From assembly GCA_947631305.1 (NCBI GenBank), contig CANRKV010000002.1:1-44013 (forward strand): a stretch of DNA of 44,013 nucleotides, in the 5' to 3' direction. Shown in pieces: positions 20,950 to 30,003 of this stretch. Under the pieces are notes generated by a model. The model was not told the origin of the DNA, did no database searches, and saw only the letters and a program-made list of their open reading frames with translations. The stretch is from an uncultured Jeotgalicoccus sp. (GTDB lineage Bacteria; Bacillota; Bacilli; Staphylococcales; Salinicoccaceae). How positions within the stretch are numbered: the stretch's first letter is position 1; each line of letters starts with the position of its first letter. A program made the position numbers and the translations under genes.

Positions 20950-21991
20950 TCTGAATCACTTCATTCCCCGTCGCTTTATAAACACGGTTCATCAGTCCTT
21001 CAGATTCCGGCACCTTATCGAACCCGTGTATGAAAATAATATCAACATCCGATGTATCCATGATGCGTAAAGCAGAGTATAAGTTCCGCGCCGCTTCTTT
21101 ATAGCTGTCCCGTTCCCGGCACAGACTGATAAACTGCATATCCTCACTGACGAATTCCCTGCTCGTTTCCGGTGCAATAATACCGACCTTCTGCTCTCGT
21201 CCGACAGGCAGCTTCGTATTATTGTTGATGCCGCCCTCGATAACAATCAGCGGCTGTCTCGGTGCATAGTGTTTATATTTCATGCCTGGTGAAATCGGTT
21301 TGTCGGTTTGTTCAGTCACCGTATTGACAGCTGTTTCCAATACTTCTTCCAGTTCTTCTTTCGTTACCGCACCCGGGCGGGCAATTCTGTAAGGGAACTG
21401 CGTGCAGTCGAGCACAGTGCTTTCGATACCGTAAATTGCCGACTCACTGTCGATGACACCGTATAATTTATCCTCAAGATCGTCGATGACGTGCTGAGCA
21501 TTTGTCGGTGACGGTTTGCCGCTGATATTAGCACTCGGCGCAGCAAGGGGTATATCAGCATGCTGAAGAATTTTCCGTCCCACCGGATGACTTGGCATGC
21601 GCACCGCAACGGAATCGAGTTCCGCCACTGCATTTGTGGACAGATAATCTCCTTTTAACGGCAGGATAAAAGATATCGGTCCCGGCCAAAATTCTTCCAT
21701 TAATTTAGTGACGCGTTCGTCAAGCACGGCCGTAAAATCTTTAAGCTGGCTGATATCATGTATATGTATAATTAAAGGGTTATCTCCCGGACGTCCTTTG
21801 GCAGAAAAAATCTTATTAATTGCCTCTCCGTTCCGGGCATCAGCCGCAAGTCCGTACACCGTCTCTGTCGGGATACCGATAATTTCACCGTAGGTAAAAG
21901 CAATTTTTATTTCCTCGAGCTGTTCGTGGAGCTCATCTTCTTTACTCTCGTCAGTTAAATCAGCTTCGGTAATTTTCCATATTTTAGTCAC
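20942..21991 (-). CDS. sua5: L-threonylcarbamoyladenylate synthase (Sua5 type)
   Basis: This enzyme makes threonylcarbamoyl-AMP, the donor for t6A37 of ANN-decoding tRNAs. The YrdC domain fills residues ~25-215 (IGIPTETVYGLAADA, FSAKGRPGDNPLIIHI, LAAPSANISGKPSPT). It is followed by the Sua5 linker SPGMKYKHYAPRQPL and a C-terminal Rossmann-like domain. The track's GTG start lies inside the GGGGTGG ribosome binding site; the GTG three codons later (21991) has better spacing and gives 349 residues. Start choice is moderately sure. It overlaps prmC and ywlE. Confidence 0.93.
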   Translation of the reverse strand: MTKIWKITEADLTDESKEDELHEQLEEIKIAFTYGEIIGIPTETVYGLAADARNGEAINKIFSAKGRPGDNPLIIHIHDISQLKDFTAVLDERVTKLMEEFWPGPISFILPLKGDYLSTNAVAELDSVAVRMPSHPVGRKILQHADIPLAAPSANISGKPSPTNAQHVIDDLEDKLYGVIDSESAIYGIESTVLDCTQFPYRIARPGAVTKEELEEVLETAVNTVTEQTDKPISPGMKYKHYAPRQPLIVIEGGINNNTKLPVGREQKVGIIAPETSREFVSEDMQFISLCRERDSYKEAARNLYSALRIMDTSDVDIIFIHGFDKVPESEGLMNRVYKATGNEVIQSE

Positions 21992-22838
21992 TTTGTCCAC
22001 CCCACGTAAAATGTAATATTCTATCTTGTTGATTAATGTCTTTAACCACCTTCACAAAAGTGCCCGGCCAGACGCTGTCGATATATTCTTTTAATGCATC
22101 TCCTTGGCTAAAGCCGATTTCAAAATATACCCGGCCTCCGGGTTTCAGCACATCTGGGAGCGTTCGAATCATCGTTTTATACAGCGCCAGTCCATTGTCA
22201 TCCGCAAACAGCGCTGTGCCAGGTTCGTATTCAAGTACTGACGGTGTCATCAGATGTTTTTCATCCTCGCTTATATACGGAGGATTAGAGATGATTATAT
22301 CAGCTTTAATTTCTTTATCCACTAATGGCGTAAATAAGCTGCCCTCTAAATACCCGGCACTCACTCCGAGACGCTCGCCGTTCTTTCTGGCAGTACAGAG
22401 GGCGCCGGCTGACAGATCCGTCACTATCACTTTGTTTGATTTCCAGTGAGCCGCTAATGTTAAACCGATTGCACCTGTCCCGGTACCGATATCGACTGCT
22501 GTTAAGCCGAGATCACTTTCATTCTGCAGGACGAATTCCACGAGCTCTTCGGTTTCATTTCTTGGAATCAGCGTGTCCGGCGTTACCGTAAAGTAAGCAT
22601 CGTAAAAGTACGCTTCTCCAAGTACATACTGGTACGGTTCATTGTGGCAGACACGTTCGATGACTGATGTGAATTTTTCATAATCCTCTTCTGGCATCAT
22701 GTCTTCCCCGTATATCATCAGCTTTGTAAAATTCATTCCCAATAGTTCTTCCATTACAATTGATGCCACACGGATTTCCTGTCCAGATACACTTAAAGAG
22801 GCTTCCGCCTCTTTAAGTACTGCTTTATATTGTTTCAT
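21984..22838 (-). CDS. prmC: Release factor glutamine methyltransferase PrmC
   Basis: PrmC methylates the Gln of the GGQ motif in release factors using SAM. The N-terminal helical RF-binding domain (~1-80) precedes the methyltransferase fold with motif [17 protein letters not shown] and the catalytic NPPY in [13 protein letters not shown]. The 284-residue length is normal. It overlaps the 3' end of prfA, its substrate's gene, by 14 bases, the usual operon arrangement. Confidence 0.96.
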   Translation of the reverse strand: MKQYKAVLKEAEASLSVSGQEIRVASIVMEELLGMNFTKLMIYGEDMMPEEDYEKFTSVIERVCHNEPYQYVLGEAYFYDAYFTVTPDTLIPRNETEELVEFVLQNESDLGLTAVDIGTGTGAIGLTLAAHWKSNKVIVTDLSAGALCTARKNGERLGVSAGYLEGSLFTPLVDKEIKADIIISNPPYISEDEKHLMTPSVLEYEPGTALFADDNGLALYKTMIRTLPDVLKPGGRVYFEIGFSQGDALKEYIDSVWPGTFVKVVKDINQQDRILHFTWGGQSD

Positions 22839-23904
22839 TGTTCAATTCTTCCAGTTTTGAAGTCTGCTCTTCAATTGCCAGCGCTTCAATAATTTCATCC
22901 AGATTCCCGTCAATAATCTGGTCCAGTTTTTGGATTGTTAAACCGATACGGTGATCAGTTACACGGTTTTGCGGATAGTTATACGTACGGATACGTTCAG
23001 AACGGTCTCCGGTACCTACTGCTGATTTTCTCTTTTCAGCATATTCCGCATGCGCTTCCTGCTGCATCATGTCGTAAACGCGCGCTTTAAGTACTTTCAT
23101 TGCGCGTTCTCTGTTTTTAATCTGTGATTTTTCATCCTGTGATGTTACTACCGTGCCGCTTGGCAGGTGAGTAATACGAACTGCCGAGTCAGTCGTGTTA
23201 ACGTGCTGTCCGCCGGCGCCGCTTGAACGGTACGTATCAATTTTAATATCTTCGTTGCGGATATTTACTTCTACGTCTTCTACTTCAGGTAATACCGCGA
23301 CAGTTGCAGTAGACGTATGAATACGGCCGCCTGATTCTGTTTCAGGTACGCGCTGAACGCGGTGTGCACCGTTCTCAAACTTAAGTTTTGAGAACGCTCC
23401 TTTACCCTGAATCAGGAAGCTGATTTCTTTAAATCCGCCATGTTCACTGCTTGAAGCGTCAACAGTTTCCGTACGCCATCCCTGGTCTTCGGCATATCTT
23501 GAATACATTCTAAACAGATCTCCTGCAAAAATCTGTGCTTCGTCGCCGCCTGCAGCACCGCGAATTTCCATAATAACGTTTTTATCGTCATTCGGGTCTT
23601 TCGGGATGATAAGAATTTTTAAATCCTCTTCCAGTTTCGGCAGCATGCTTTCAGACTCTGAGATTTCTTCTTTCAGCATTTCAATCATTTCCTGATCGTC
23701 TGTTTCTTTCAGCATTTCTTTGGATTCTTCAATTGTTTCCATATGTCCTCTGTAAACGCGGAACACTTCAACAGTATCGTGAATATCACTTTGCTCTTTA
23801 GAATACGTGCGCAGTTTGTCAGGATCGCTGACTACATCGGGGTCGCTGAGTAATTCAGTTAACTGTTCATATCGATTTTCTATTATTTCGAGTTGATCAA
23901 ACAT
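22825..23904 (-). CDS. prfA: Peptide chain release factor 1
   Basis: RF1 releases peptides at UAA and UAG codons. The 359 residues contain the catalytic GGQ in [12 protein letters not shown] (about 235) and the PxT-type codon-recognition region just before it ([15 protein letters not shown]). The N-terminal helical domain is intact. The ATG is preceded by AGGAAAAGGA. It is first in prfA-prmC-sua5-ywlE-rpiB-ywlG-glyA. The tdk gene that commonly sits just upstream in relatives is missing. Confidence 0.98.
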   Translation of the reverse strand: MFDQLEIIENRYEQLTELLSDPDVVSDPDKLRTYSKEQSDIHDTVEVFRVYRGHMETIEESKEMLKETDDQEMIEMLKEEISESESMLPKLEEDLKILIIPKDPNDDKNVIMEIRGAAGGDEAQIFAGDLFRMYSRYAEDQGWRTETVDASSSEHGGFKEISFLIQGKGAFSKLKFENGAHRVQRVPETESGGRIHTSTATVAVLPEVEDVEVNIRNEDIKIDTYRSSGAGGQHVNTTDSAVRITHLPSGTVVTSQDEKSQIKNRERAMKVLKARVYDMMQQEAHAEYAEKRKSAVGTGDRSERIRTYNYPQNRVTDHRIGLTIQKLDQIIDGNLDEIIEALAIEEQTSKLEELNNETI

Positions 23905-23941
23905 AAGAATACGTCCTTTTCCTGGTACTTTTAGTTACTTT

Positions 23942-23950
23942 ATTATAGCA
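23942..23950 (-). promoter_or_regulatory. Extended -10 promoter for the prfA operon
   Basis: TGCTATAAT on the minus strand is a perfect extended -10 element about 40 bases upstream of prfA and immediately after the rpmE2 terminator. The -35 region is only T-rich. Confidence 0.65.
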
Positions 23951-23961
23951 TATTTTTAAGA

Positions 23962-23996
23962 CAAAAAAACTGCACTGAGAATCTCAGTACAGTTGA
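23962..23996 (-). terminator. rpmE2 terminator
   Basis: AACTGTACTGAGA and TCTCAGTGCAGTT pair along 13 bases with one mismatch-like wobble, followed on the minus strand by a run of seven T. It separates rpmE2 from prfA. Confidence 0.92.
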
Positions 23997-24003
23997 AATT
24001 TTG

Positions 24004-24264
24004 TTATTCTTGGTTGCTTGATTTAAGACCGAATTTTTTGTTGAATTTCTCAACACGGCCATCTGCAGATGCGAACTTCTGACGTCCTGTGTAGAACGGG
24101 TGTGAATCAGAAGAGATATCTAAACGAATAACCGGGTACTCGTTACCATCTTCCCACTCCATAGTTTCAGAAGAAGTACGTGTAGATCCACTTAAGAATT
24201 TAAAATCTGTCGTTGAATCTAAAAAGATTACTTTTTTGTATTCAGGATGAATTCCTTGTTTCAT
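24004..24264 (-). CDS. rpmE2: 50S ribosomal protein L31 type B
   Basis: L31 bridges the ribosomal subunits. The 86-residue form has no Cys pair and carries the type B insertion ([23 protein letters not shown]..., [25 protein letters not shown]). In bacteria with both types, the Cys-free paralogue is used under zinc limitation (established); here it sits at the main rpmE locus, as in Staphylococcus. It has its own promoter and terminator and a ~60-base leader that may carry autoregulatory structure. Confidence 0.96.
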   Translation of the reverse strand: MKQGIHPEYKKVIFLDSTTDFKFLSGSTRTSSETMEWEDGNEYPVIRLDISSDSHPFYTGRQKFASADGRVEKFNKKFGLKSSNQE

Positions 24265-24365
24265 AATTGTCAGCTCCTTTGCCCTGGACCATCTGGAACA
24301 GAGTTATTTGTGGCTATCACCACGCATTACTTTGCCATTATACATGCTGAGGCTGTAAAAATCAA
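24265..24365 (-). promoter_or_regulatory. rpmE2 promoter and structured leader
   Basis: TTGATT and TATAAT (24337-24365) are 17 bases apart on the minus strand. The leader contains GTGG/CCAC and CCAG/CTGG-type short inverted repeats upstream of an AAAGGAG ribosome binding site. Firmicutes L31 genes are known to carry autoregulatory leaders; I cannot confirm that this is one. Confidence 0.55.
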
Positions 24366-24380
24366 TATCCATGCGGAAAT

Positions 24381-25700
24381 TTATATAACAGGTTTTCCTG
24401 TCTTCTGAGAGCTGACCATGCGGTCTCTCAGCACGTCGAAGAACTCTTCGTTCGTCTTCGTTGTTTTTAAAATTCTGAGGAAACGCTCTGTAAAGTCGGA
24501 AGAATCCTTAAACAGATTTCTCAGCTGCCATAAAATTTCAAGCTCTTTTTTATCGAGCAGCAGTTCTTCTTTACGCGTGCTTGAACGTCTGATATCGATT
24601 GCCGGGTAAATACGGCGTTCACTTAAATTACGGTCGAGGTGAAGCTCCATGTTCCCCGTTCCTTTAAACTCTTCGTAAATAACATCGTCCATACGGCTGC
24701 CCGTATCAACAAGGGCAGTCGACAGAATCGTCAGGCTGCCGCCTGCTTCAATATTACGTGCTGCACCGAAGAAATGTTTCGGACGGTGTAAACTCGCAGG
24801 ATCCAGACCACCGGATAATGTACGGCCGGATGCCGGAATCACTAAGTTGTAAGCACGTGCCAGACGTGTAATTGAATCCATTAAAATAATAACATCCTCA
24901 CCCATTTCAACGAGGCGTTTCGCACGTTCCAGTAATAATTCCGCAACTTTAACGTGATGCTGAGGCGGTTCATCAAAAGTCGAATGCACAACGTCAGCAT
25001 TTTCAACTGAACGTTCCAGATCCGTAACCTCTTCCGGACGTTCGCCGATTAGAAGGATAAAAAGCTTCACATTCGGATGATTCGTCGTAATTGCCTGGGC
25101 AATTTCTTTTAACAGTGATGTTTTACCCGCTTTAGGCGGTGCAACAATCATGCCGCGCTGGCCAAAACCAATCGGTGTAACGAGATCCATAATACGCGTC
25201 GACATATCAGTCGGCTCGTTCTCAAGACGGATACGCTCATCCGGGTATAAAGGTGTCAATGCTTGGAAATGAGGACGCTTCTTCACTTCTTCAGCGTTAT
25301 GATCATTAATAAAGTCGACCTGGAGAAGACCGTAATATTTCTCATTCTCTTTAGGCTTGCGGACTTTACCAGTAACCTTGTCCCCTTTTTTCAGTTCAAA
25401 ACGGCGAATCTGCGATGCAGATATATAAATATCTTTCTCACCTTTTGAATAGTTTACAGTACGGAGGAAACCGTAACCGTCCTGCTGGATATCATCGAGA
25501 ATACCCTCCATGTAATAGTTGCCGTCTTTTTCCATTTCAGCTTCCAGAATCGCAAGAACTAATTCTTTTTTATTTAATTTGCTGTAGTTCGATAAACGTA
25601 AACTTTTCGCACGTTCAGTTAATGCCTTAGTCGTATTGTTTTTGTATAAAGCATCGAATGTTTCATATTTCATATCCTGTGTCTTTGGTTTATCAGACAA
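24381..25700 (-). CDS. rho: Transcription termination factor Rho
   Basis: Rho is the hexameric RNA helicase that terminates transcription. The 439 residues contain an N-terminal helical domain (LNKKELVLAILEAEM), the RNA-binding cold-shock-like domain (GILDDIQQDGYGFLRT), Walker A APPKAGKTSLL and Walker B VIILMDSITRLARAY. The R-loop region is VDTGSRMDDVIYEEFKGTGN. The track's GTG lies within the ribosome binding site AGGAAGTGG. The TTG at 25700 (MSDKPKTQD) has proper spacing and matches the length of staphylococcal Rho. It overlaps the end of a short leader frame. Confidence 0.95.
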   Translation of the reverse strand: MSDKPKTQDMKYETFDALYKNNTTKALTERAKSLRLSNYSKLNKKELVLAILEAEMEKDGNYYMEGILDDIQQDGYGFLRTVNYSKGEKDIYISASQIRRFELKKGDKVTGKVRKPKENEKYYGLLQVDFINDHNAEEVKKRPHFQALTPLYPDERIRLENEPTDMSTRIMDLVTPIGFGQRGMIVAPPKAGKTSLLKEIAQAITTNHPNVKLFILLIGERPEEVTDLERSVENADVVHSTFDEPPQHHVKVAELLLERAKRLVEMGEDVIILMDSITRLARAYNLVIPASGRTLSGGLDPASLHRPKHFFGAARNIEAGGSLTILSTALVDTGSRMDDVIYEEFKGTGNMELHLDRNLSERRIYPAIDIRRSSTRKEELLLDKKELEILWQLRNLFKDSSDFTERFLRILKTTKTNEEFFDVLRDRMVSSQKTGKPVI

Positions 25701-25842
25701 TATTTCCACTTCCTAATACTGATTTTATAAATTTATGTTCATATATCGTTTTGTATATTTTTGGATTAATTTTAGAAATTGCGCTGGAGCTGCGGGTTGA
25801 ATCTTCTGCTGGAGTACAATGCTGAAGTTTTTTAAAAGGCAT
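25693..25842 (-). other. Open 49-codon frame covering the rho leader (possible leader peptide)
   Basis: I read an uninterrupted frame from an ATG at the predicted transcription start: MPFKKLQHCTPAEDS... ending LGSGNIV. It stops 8 bases into rho, so its stop overlaps the rho TTG start. There is no ribosome binding site, so translation would have to be leaderless. A frame of this size in AT-rich DNA can arise by chance (roughly one in ten or twenty). Confidence 0.25.
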
Positions 25843-25846
25843 ACAT

Positions 25847-25876
25847 ATATTACATCCGGAGCACAGCCGATGTCAA
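25847..25876 (-). promoter_or_regulatory. rho promoter
   Basis: Minus strand TTGACA and TAATAT are separated by 18 bases, about 140 bases upstream of rho. It lies downstream of a 41-bp tandem repeat. The leader therefore is long, as often seen for autoregulated rho genes. Confidence 0.75.
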
Positions 25877-25910
25877 AGAAAAACCGGCTGGGATGCATCT
25901 GAATCTGAGC

Positions 25911-25991
25911 GTGCCACCGTCGTTTCCCGGTGACTCGCTAGACCTGGTCCTGTGCCACCGTCAGTTCCCGGTGGCGTGCTAGACCTGGTTT
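25911..25991. repeat. Two-copy 41-bp tandem repeat with internal palindromes
   Basis: Two units, starting GTGCCACCGTC at 25911 and 25952, differ at about five of the first 38 positions and end GCTAGACCTGGT. Each contains a stem-loop; in the second copy GCCACCG/CGGTGGC is perfect. A further CAGCCG/CGGCTG inverted repeat lies at 25864-25890. The repeat is GC-richer than its surroundings and fills the glpX-rho gap. No coding sense is seen. Confidence 0.8.
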
Positions 25992-26004
25992 CAGTCTGAC
26001 AATA

Positions 26005-26952
26005 TTACTTATCCACAACCATGTTCGGTTTCTTCTTCATGCTGTGACGGCTGTTAACAAAGCGAACCGTCCCCGATTTAGCTCGCATAACGACAGATGA
26101 TGTTTCAGCAAAGCCGCTTTTAAACTGCACGCCTTTCATCAGTTCACCGTCGGTAACTGCTGTTGCTGCAAAGATCGCATCGTCACCGCTGACTAAGTCC
26201 TGAAGCCCGAGTTTTTTGTCCGGATCGACACCCATCGTTATGCAGCGCGCGCGTTCTTCGTCATTTCTAGGAAGGAGACGTCCCTGGAAGTCTCCTTCAA
26301 GCGCCTTAATTCCGGCTGCCGCAATAACACCTTCCGGTGCACCGCCGACGCCCATTAAAATATCAATTCCGGTCCAGTCAAAACAAGTATTAATTGCCGC
26401 ACCGACGTCACCGTTATCAAACATAATAATTCGTGCACCTAATGCGCGGACCTGGTCGATAATCTCTTTGCTGCGTTCGCGCTTAATAATCGTTACTGTG
26501 ACATCTTCCACATTTTTATGTTTTGCTTTTGCTACTGCACGGATATTTTCTTCCACAGACATATCAATATCGATAACACCAAGGCAGTCCGGTCCGGCTG
26601 CGAGTTTCTGCATATACATGTCAGGTGCGTGAAGCAGATTGCCTTTATCGGCAACTGCGAGTACAGTCATTGCACCTAATGTGCCTTCTGCGACAGTTGT
26701 TGTGCCTTCCAGCGGATCCACCGCTATATCGAGTTCCGGACCGTCTTTCGTTCCGAGTTCTTCCCCGATATAAAGCATCGGTGCTTCGTCTATCTCACCT
26801 TCGCCGATTACAACTTTACCTGTCATCGGAATTGTTTCAAACAGACGGCGCATTGCTTCTGTTGCCGCATCATCCGCTTCATTCTTCTGACCTTTACCTG
26901 TCCATGCGGCACTTGCAAGTGCCGCTGCTTCTGTCACTCTTACGAGCTCCAT
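26005..26952 (-). CDS. glpX: Fructose-1,6-bisphosphatase class II GlpX
   Basis: GlpX dephosphorylates fructose 1,6-bisphosphate in gluconeogenesis. The track ORF starts six codons early at a TTG without a ribosome binding site; the ATG at 26952 ([13 protein letters not shown]) has AGAGGA at 7 bases and gives 315 residues. Metal and substrate motifs are [29 protein letters not shown] and [20 protein letters not shown]. In B. subtilis it lies between rho and murAB, as here. Its promoter is within the gap after murZ. Confidence 0.95.
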   Translation of the reverse strand: MELVRVTEAAALASAAWTGKGQKNEADDAATEAMRRLFETIPMTGKVVIGEGEIDEAPMLYIGEELGTKDGPELDIAVDPLEGTTTVAEGTLGAMTVLAVADKGNLLHAPDMYMQKLAAGPDCLGVIDIDMSVEENIRAVAKAKHKNVEDVTVTIIKRERSKEIIDQVRALGARIIMFDNGDVGAAINTCFDWTGIDILMGVGGAPEGVIAAAGIKALEGDFQGRLLPRNDEERARCITMGVDPDKKLGLQDLVSGDDAIFAATAVTDGELMKGVQFKSGFAETSSVVMRAKSGTVRFVNSRHSMKKKPNMVVDK

Positions 26953-27010
26953 CGATAATCCTCTTTCCAAAACTGTCTCCCCCTAGTATCCGCGCTGATT
27001 TTCCTTAACT

Positions 27011-27019
27011 ATTATAACA
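27011..27019 (-). promoter_or_regulatory. Extended -10 promoter for glpX
   Basis: TGTTATAAT on the minus strand is a perfect extended -10 element just after the murZ terminator and about 60 bases before glpX. Confidence 0.6.
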
Positions 27020-27060
27020 CAGAAAAAAGACTGAAATTCTTATGAATTCCAGTCTTTTCA
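27020..27060 (-). terminator. murZ terminator
   Basis: AAAAGACTGGAATTC and GAATTTCAGTCTTTT form a long stem with a 4-base loop and one G-T pair, ending in a T run on the minus strand, just after the murZ stop. Confidence 0.92.
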
Positions 27061-27063
27061 TAC

Positions 27064-28329
27064 TTAATCTTCTAAAGTGTCACGCCAAATATCCGCACCG
27101 AGTGCTGACAATTTCTTAACGATATCTGCATATCCTCTGTCGATATGATTAACGTTGTGAATCGTCGTTACGCCGTCTGCAATCAGGCCTGAAATTAACA
27201 GGCATGCACCTGCACGGAGGTCGCTTGCATACACTTCCGCACCTTTAAGCTGTGACGGGTAAATCAGTGCACTGCCGCTTTTCTTCTCAATATGAGCATT
27301 CATGCGGGACAATTCATCAACATGTCTGAATCTTGCCGGGTAAATGGTTTCAGTAATTTTACTGACACCATCCGCCAAAAACATAAGCGGTGTTATCGGC
27401 TGCTGCAGATCCGTTGCAAAGCCCGGATATACTTGAGTTTTTATCGACACAGCATTATATTTTTCAGGCTTGTTAATCACGACATAGTCGTCACCGATGT
27501 CCAGTTCAACACCCATTTCTTCCAGTTTTGCCGACAGTGATTCCATATGCGTCGGGATAATATTATTCACTTTATAATTCTTTCCAGCAACTGCACCGAC
27601 AATCATATAAGTGCCGGCTTCAATGCGGTCAGGAATAATATTGTGAGTCGTACCGTGCAGCGATTCCACGCCTTCGATACGAATCGTATCCGTACCTGCA
27701 CCTTTAATATTTGCACCCATGTTATTAAGCAGTGATGCCACGTCGACGATTTCAGGTTCTTTCGCCACGTTCTCTAAAATTGTGCGCCCTTCTGCACAGC
27801 TCGCTGCAAGCATCATATTAATCGTTGCACCAACTGATACAACATCGAAAAATATTTTTGCGCCTGTCAGTTTCTCTGCTGTCAGATACATCGCACCGTG
27901 CTCGTTCGTTACTTTAGCGCCAAGTGCTTCAAATCCTTTAATGTGCTGATCGATCGGTCTCGGTCCGAGCGGGCAGCCGCCGGGCAGTCCGATAACACAT
28001 TTTTTAAAGCGCGAGAGCATCGCTCCCATCATATAATATGAAGCGCGTAAAGATTGTACTTTGTTGTTCGGCAGCGGCATGTTCACTGCTTCTTCAGCAT
28101 TGACTTCCAGTGTTGTCCCTGATAATTCTGTTTTAATATTCAGGTCATTTAAGAGACTCATCAGCGTTTTAACATCACTGATTTCAGGCAGTCCCTCCAG
28201 TCTAACTGTACCGGTAGAAGCCATGAGCGATGCAGGAATCAGTGCAACTGCACTGTTTTTAGCCCCGCTGATGTCAACTTGCCCCGTCAATGAATTGCCG
28301 CCTCGGACTTTAATTACATCTTCAGCCAT
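27064..28329 (-). CDS. murZ: Second UDP-N-acetylglucosamine 1-carboxyvinyltransferase (MurZ)
   Basis: This is the paralogue of MurA common to low-GC Gram-positives, with the same PEP transfer reaction. The ATG at 28329 ([11 protein letters not shown]) has AAGGAG at 7 bases and gives 421 residues; the track start six codons earlier has no ribosome binding site. The Lys-Asn pair is in SGAKNSAV and the catalytic Cys at ~119 in [16 protein letters not shown], so it should be fosfomycin-sensitive. It lies 33 bases after the aldolase gene, in the murZ context of Staphylococcus and Bacillus. Confidence 0.96.
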   Translation of the reverse strand: MAEDVIKVRGGNSLTGQVDISGAKNSAVALIPASLMASTGTVRLEGLPEISDVKTLMSLLNDLNIKTELSGTTLEVNAEEAVNMPLPNNKVQSLRASYYMMGAMLSRFKKCVIGLPGGCPLGPRPIDQHIKGFEALGAKVTNEHGAMYLTAEKLTGAKIFFDVVSVGATINMMLAASCAEGRTILENVAKEPEIVDVASLLNNMGANIKGAGTDTIRIEGVESLHGTTHNIIPDRIEAGTYMIVGAVAGKNYKVNNIIPTHMESLSAKLEEMGVELDIGDDYVVINKPEKYNAVSIKTQVYPGFATDLQQPITPLMFLADGVSKITETIYPARFRHVDELSRMNAHIEKKSGSALIYPSQLKGAEVYASDLRAGACLLISGLIADGVTTIHNVNHIDRGYADIVKKLSALGADIWRDTLED

Positions 28330-28362
28330 ATAAAAGCTCCTTGTCATTTAATTATGTGGAGA

Positions 28363-29004
28363 CTACTTATTGTTCCAGTCGTTTAAGAATTGTTCGATTC
28401 CTTTATCAGTTAAAGGGTGATCTGTTAATGTTTTAATGACTTTATAAGGAATTGTTGCGATATCAGCACCGCGAATCGCTGCACCGTGCATGTGGCCAGC
28501 GTTACGGATAGATGCCGCAATAATTTCAGTATCGATATCGTGAATTGCAAAAATTGCTGCGATATCTTCAATTAACTGCAGTCCGTCAAGACCAATATCA
28601 TCCAGACGTCCGATAAACGGTGAAACATAAGTTGCACCTGCGCGTGCTGCTGTCAATGCCTGTACTGTGTTGAATACTAAAGTAACGTTTGTTTTAATGC
28701 CTTCAGAAGCAAGTACGCTGACTGCTTTCATACCGTCTGCTGTCATCGGTATTTTAACAATAATATGCTCGTGAAGTTTCGCAAGTTCTCGTCCTTCTTC
28801 AATCATGCCTTCAGCATCAAGCGCGATAACTTCCCCGCTGACAGGTCCGCCGACAAGTTCGCAAATTTCAACAAGTCTGTCGTGGAATGAAATATCTTTC
28901 TCTTTAGCTACTAATGACGGATTTGTTGTTACACCGCTCAGTACGCCCCACTTGTGGATTTCTTTAATTTCGTCCATGTTTGCTGTATCTATAAAGTATT
29001 TCAT
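28363..29004 (-). CDS. Transaldolase-like / fructose-6-phosphate aldolase (TalC/FSA family)
   Basis: This 213-residue protein is a small (type 3B) transaldolase-family enzyme. It starts [15 protein letters not shown], contains the Schiff-base Lys in [12 protein letters not shown] (about residue 84), and ends with [29 protein letters not shown] start at 29004 because GGAGGA lies 10 bases upstream; the track start is inside that site. Transaldolase and fructose-6-phosphate aldolase cannot be told apart from sequence alone. B. subtilis has ywjH (tal) at this place. It leads the murZ operon with its own promoter. Confidence 0.92.
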   Translation of the reverse strand: MKYFIDTANMDEIKEIHKWGVLSGVTTNPSLVAKEKDISFHDRLVEICELVGGPVSGEVIALDAEGMIEEGRELAKLHEHIIVKIPMTADGMKAVSVLASEGIKTNVTLVFNTVQALTAARAGATYVSPFIGRLDDIGLDGLQLIEDIAAIFAIHDIDTEIIAASIRNAGHMHGAAIRGADIATIPYKVIKTLTDHPLTDKGIEQFLNDWNNK

Positions 29005-29040
29005 CTTGTTTTCGTCCTCCAATAATGTGATATTACTATC

Positions 29041-29070
29041 ATTATAAATTAAAGCTTCTCAAACTGACAA
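29041..29070 (-). promoter_or_regulatory. Promoter of the talC-murZ operon
   Basis: Minus strand TTGTCA and TATAAT, 18-base spacer, about 37 bases upstream of the aldolase start. The rest of the gap to 29160 is AT-rich and shows nothing else. Confidence 0.75.
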
Positions 29071-29162
29071 TGCTTTACCATTAACAGTTCATTTAAATTT
29101 GATTAAAACATTTTAATAATTGCTGTTTTGACTGCTGCAAAGGTATTTTAACATATTTTATA

Positions 29163-29198
29163 AAAAAATGACCGCGCTTTAACAACGCAGTCATTTTC
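29163..29198 (-). terminator. Terminator of the ehu operon
   Basis: AAAATGACTGCG and CGCGGTCATTTT pair with one G-T, followed by a T run on the minus strand, about 20 bases after the ehuA stop. Confidence 0.9.
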
Positions 29199-29217
29199 TC
29201 TTATTTATAATATACCA

Positions 29218-30003
29218 CTATTGCCCTGTAACTGTCTCTCCTCTGAAACGTTTTAAGAAGTCCTGCAGTCTCGGATTGTCAGATTTATTAATAACTTCAT
29301 CCGCCGTTCCTTCTTCCGCTATAACGCCTTCATCAAGAAACAGCACTCTGTCTGCGATTTCCAGTGCAAAGTCCATTTCATGAGTAACAAGCACCATAGC
29401 CATATCTTCATGTTCTGCAAGATCCCGTATAACTTCCAGCACTTCGCCGACAAGTTCCGGGTCGAGTGCCGACGTCACTTCGTCAAACAGCATAATTTTC
29501 GGTTTCATTACAAGTGCCCGCGCCATCGCGACACGCTGCTTCTGTCCGCCGGACAGCTGGGATGGATATGAATCATATTTATCTCCCAGCCCCACACGCT
29601 CCAGCATGTTTTCAGCGAGCTCTGCCGCTTCTTTTTTATTCATTTTCCTTACGTTAACCAGCGGCACAACACAATTTTCCAAAATTGTTTTATGAGGAAA
29701 CAGATTAAAGTGCTGAAATACCATCCCGATATCATTGCGCACTTTGCTTAAATGTTTTTCATTCGCTTTTTTCTCTTTGCCGCCAGCTTCTATTTTCCAT
29801 AAATTTGTACCATCGACAATAATATCTCCGTCCGACGGCTCTTCGAGCGTCATTAAGAGGCGGATAATTGTCGTCTTACCGGAACCGCTCGGCCCGATAA
29901 TCGCCAGTTTCTCTGTCGGATTTATATCCAGATTAATTCCCTTAAGAACATGGGTATCTCCAAATGACTTATGAATTTCTTTATATTGAACAATCGGTTT
30001 CAC
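29218..30003 (-). CDS. ehuA: ABC transporter ATP-binding protein, EhuA-like (ectoine/polar amino acid uptake)
   Basis: This is the energising subunit of an uptake transporter at the inner face of the membrane. The 261 residues have Walker A GPSGSGKTTIIRLL, signature LSGGQKQRVAMARAL, Walker B IMLFDEVTSALDPE and the LVTHEMDFAL switch His, typical of the polar-amino-acid (PAAT) family. The internal insert EAGGKEKKANEKHLSKVRNDIG is typical of EhuA rather than GlnQ. Its start overlaps the ehuD stop by one base. Substrate is inferred from the EhuB-like binding protein. Confidence 0.85.
   Translation of the reverse strand: MKPIVQYKEIHKSFGDTHVLKGINLDINPTEKLAIIGPSGSGKTTIIRLLMTLEEPSDGDIIVDGTNLWKIEAGGKEKKANEKHLSKVRNDIGMVFQHFNLFPHKTILENCVVPLVNVRKMNKKEAAELAENMLERVGLGDKYDSYPSQLSGGQKQRVAMARALVMKPKIMLFDEVTSALDPELVGEVLEVIRDLAEHEDMAMVLVTHEMDFALEIADRVLFLDEGVIAEEGTADEVINKSDNPRLQDFLKRFRGETVTGQ

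Noticed and set aside
21364-21633. 89-residue minus ORF within sua5
   Set aside because: It is an alternate frame of a clearly coding gene with no ribosome binding site or recognised motif.
25911-25991. Possible CRISPR-like array
   Set aside because: There are only two adjoining copies with no spacers of regular length and no cas genes nearby.
25911-25991. glpX terminator
   Set aside because: The hairpins lack a T run on either strand, so Rho-independent termination is not supported; Rho-dependent termination remains possible.
26216-27008. Two long plus-strand ORFs (138 and 127 residues) opposite glpX
   Set aside because: They are antisense frames of a high-confidence gene; the long open stretch follows from codon bias.
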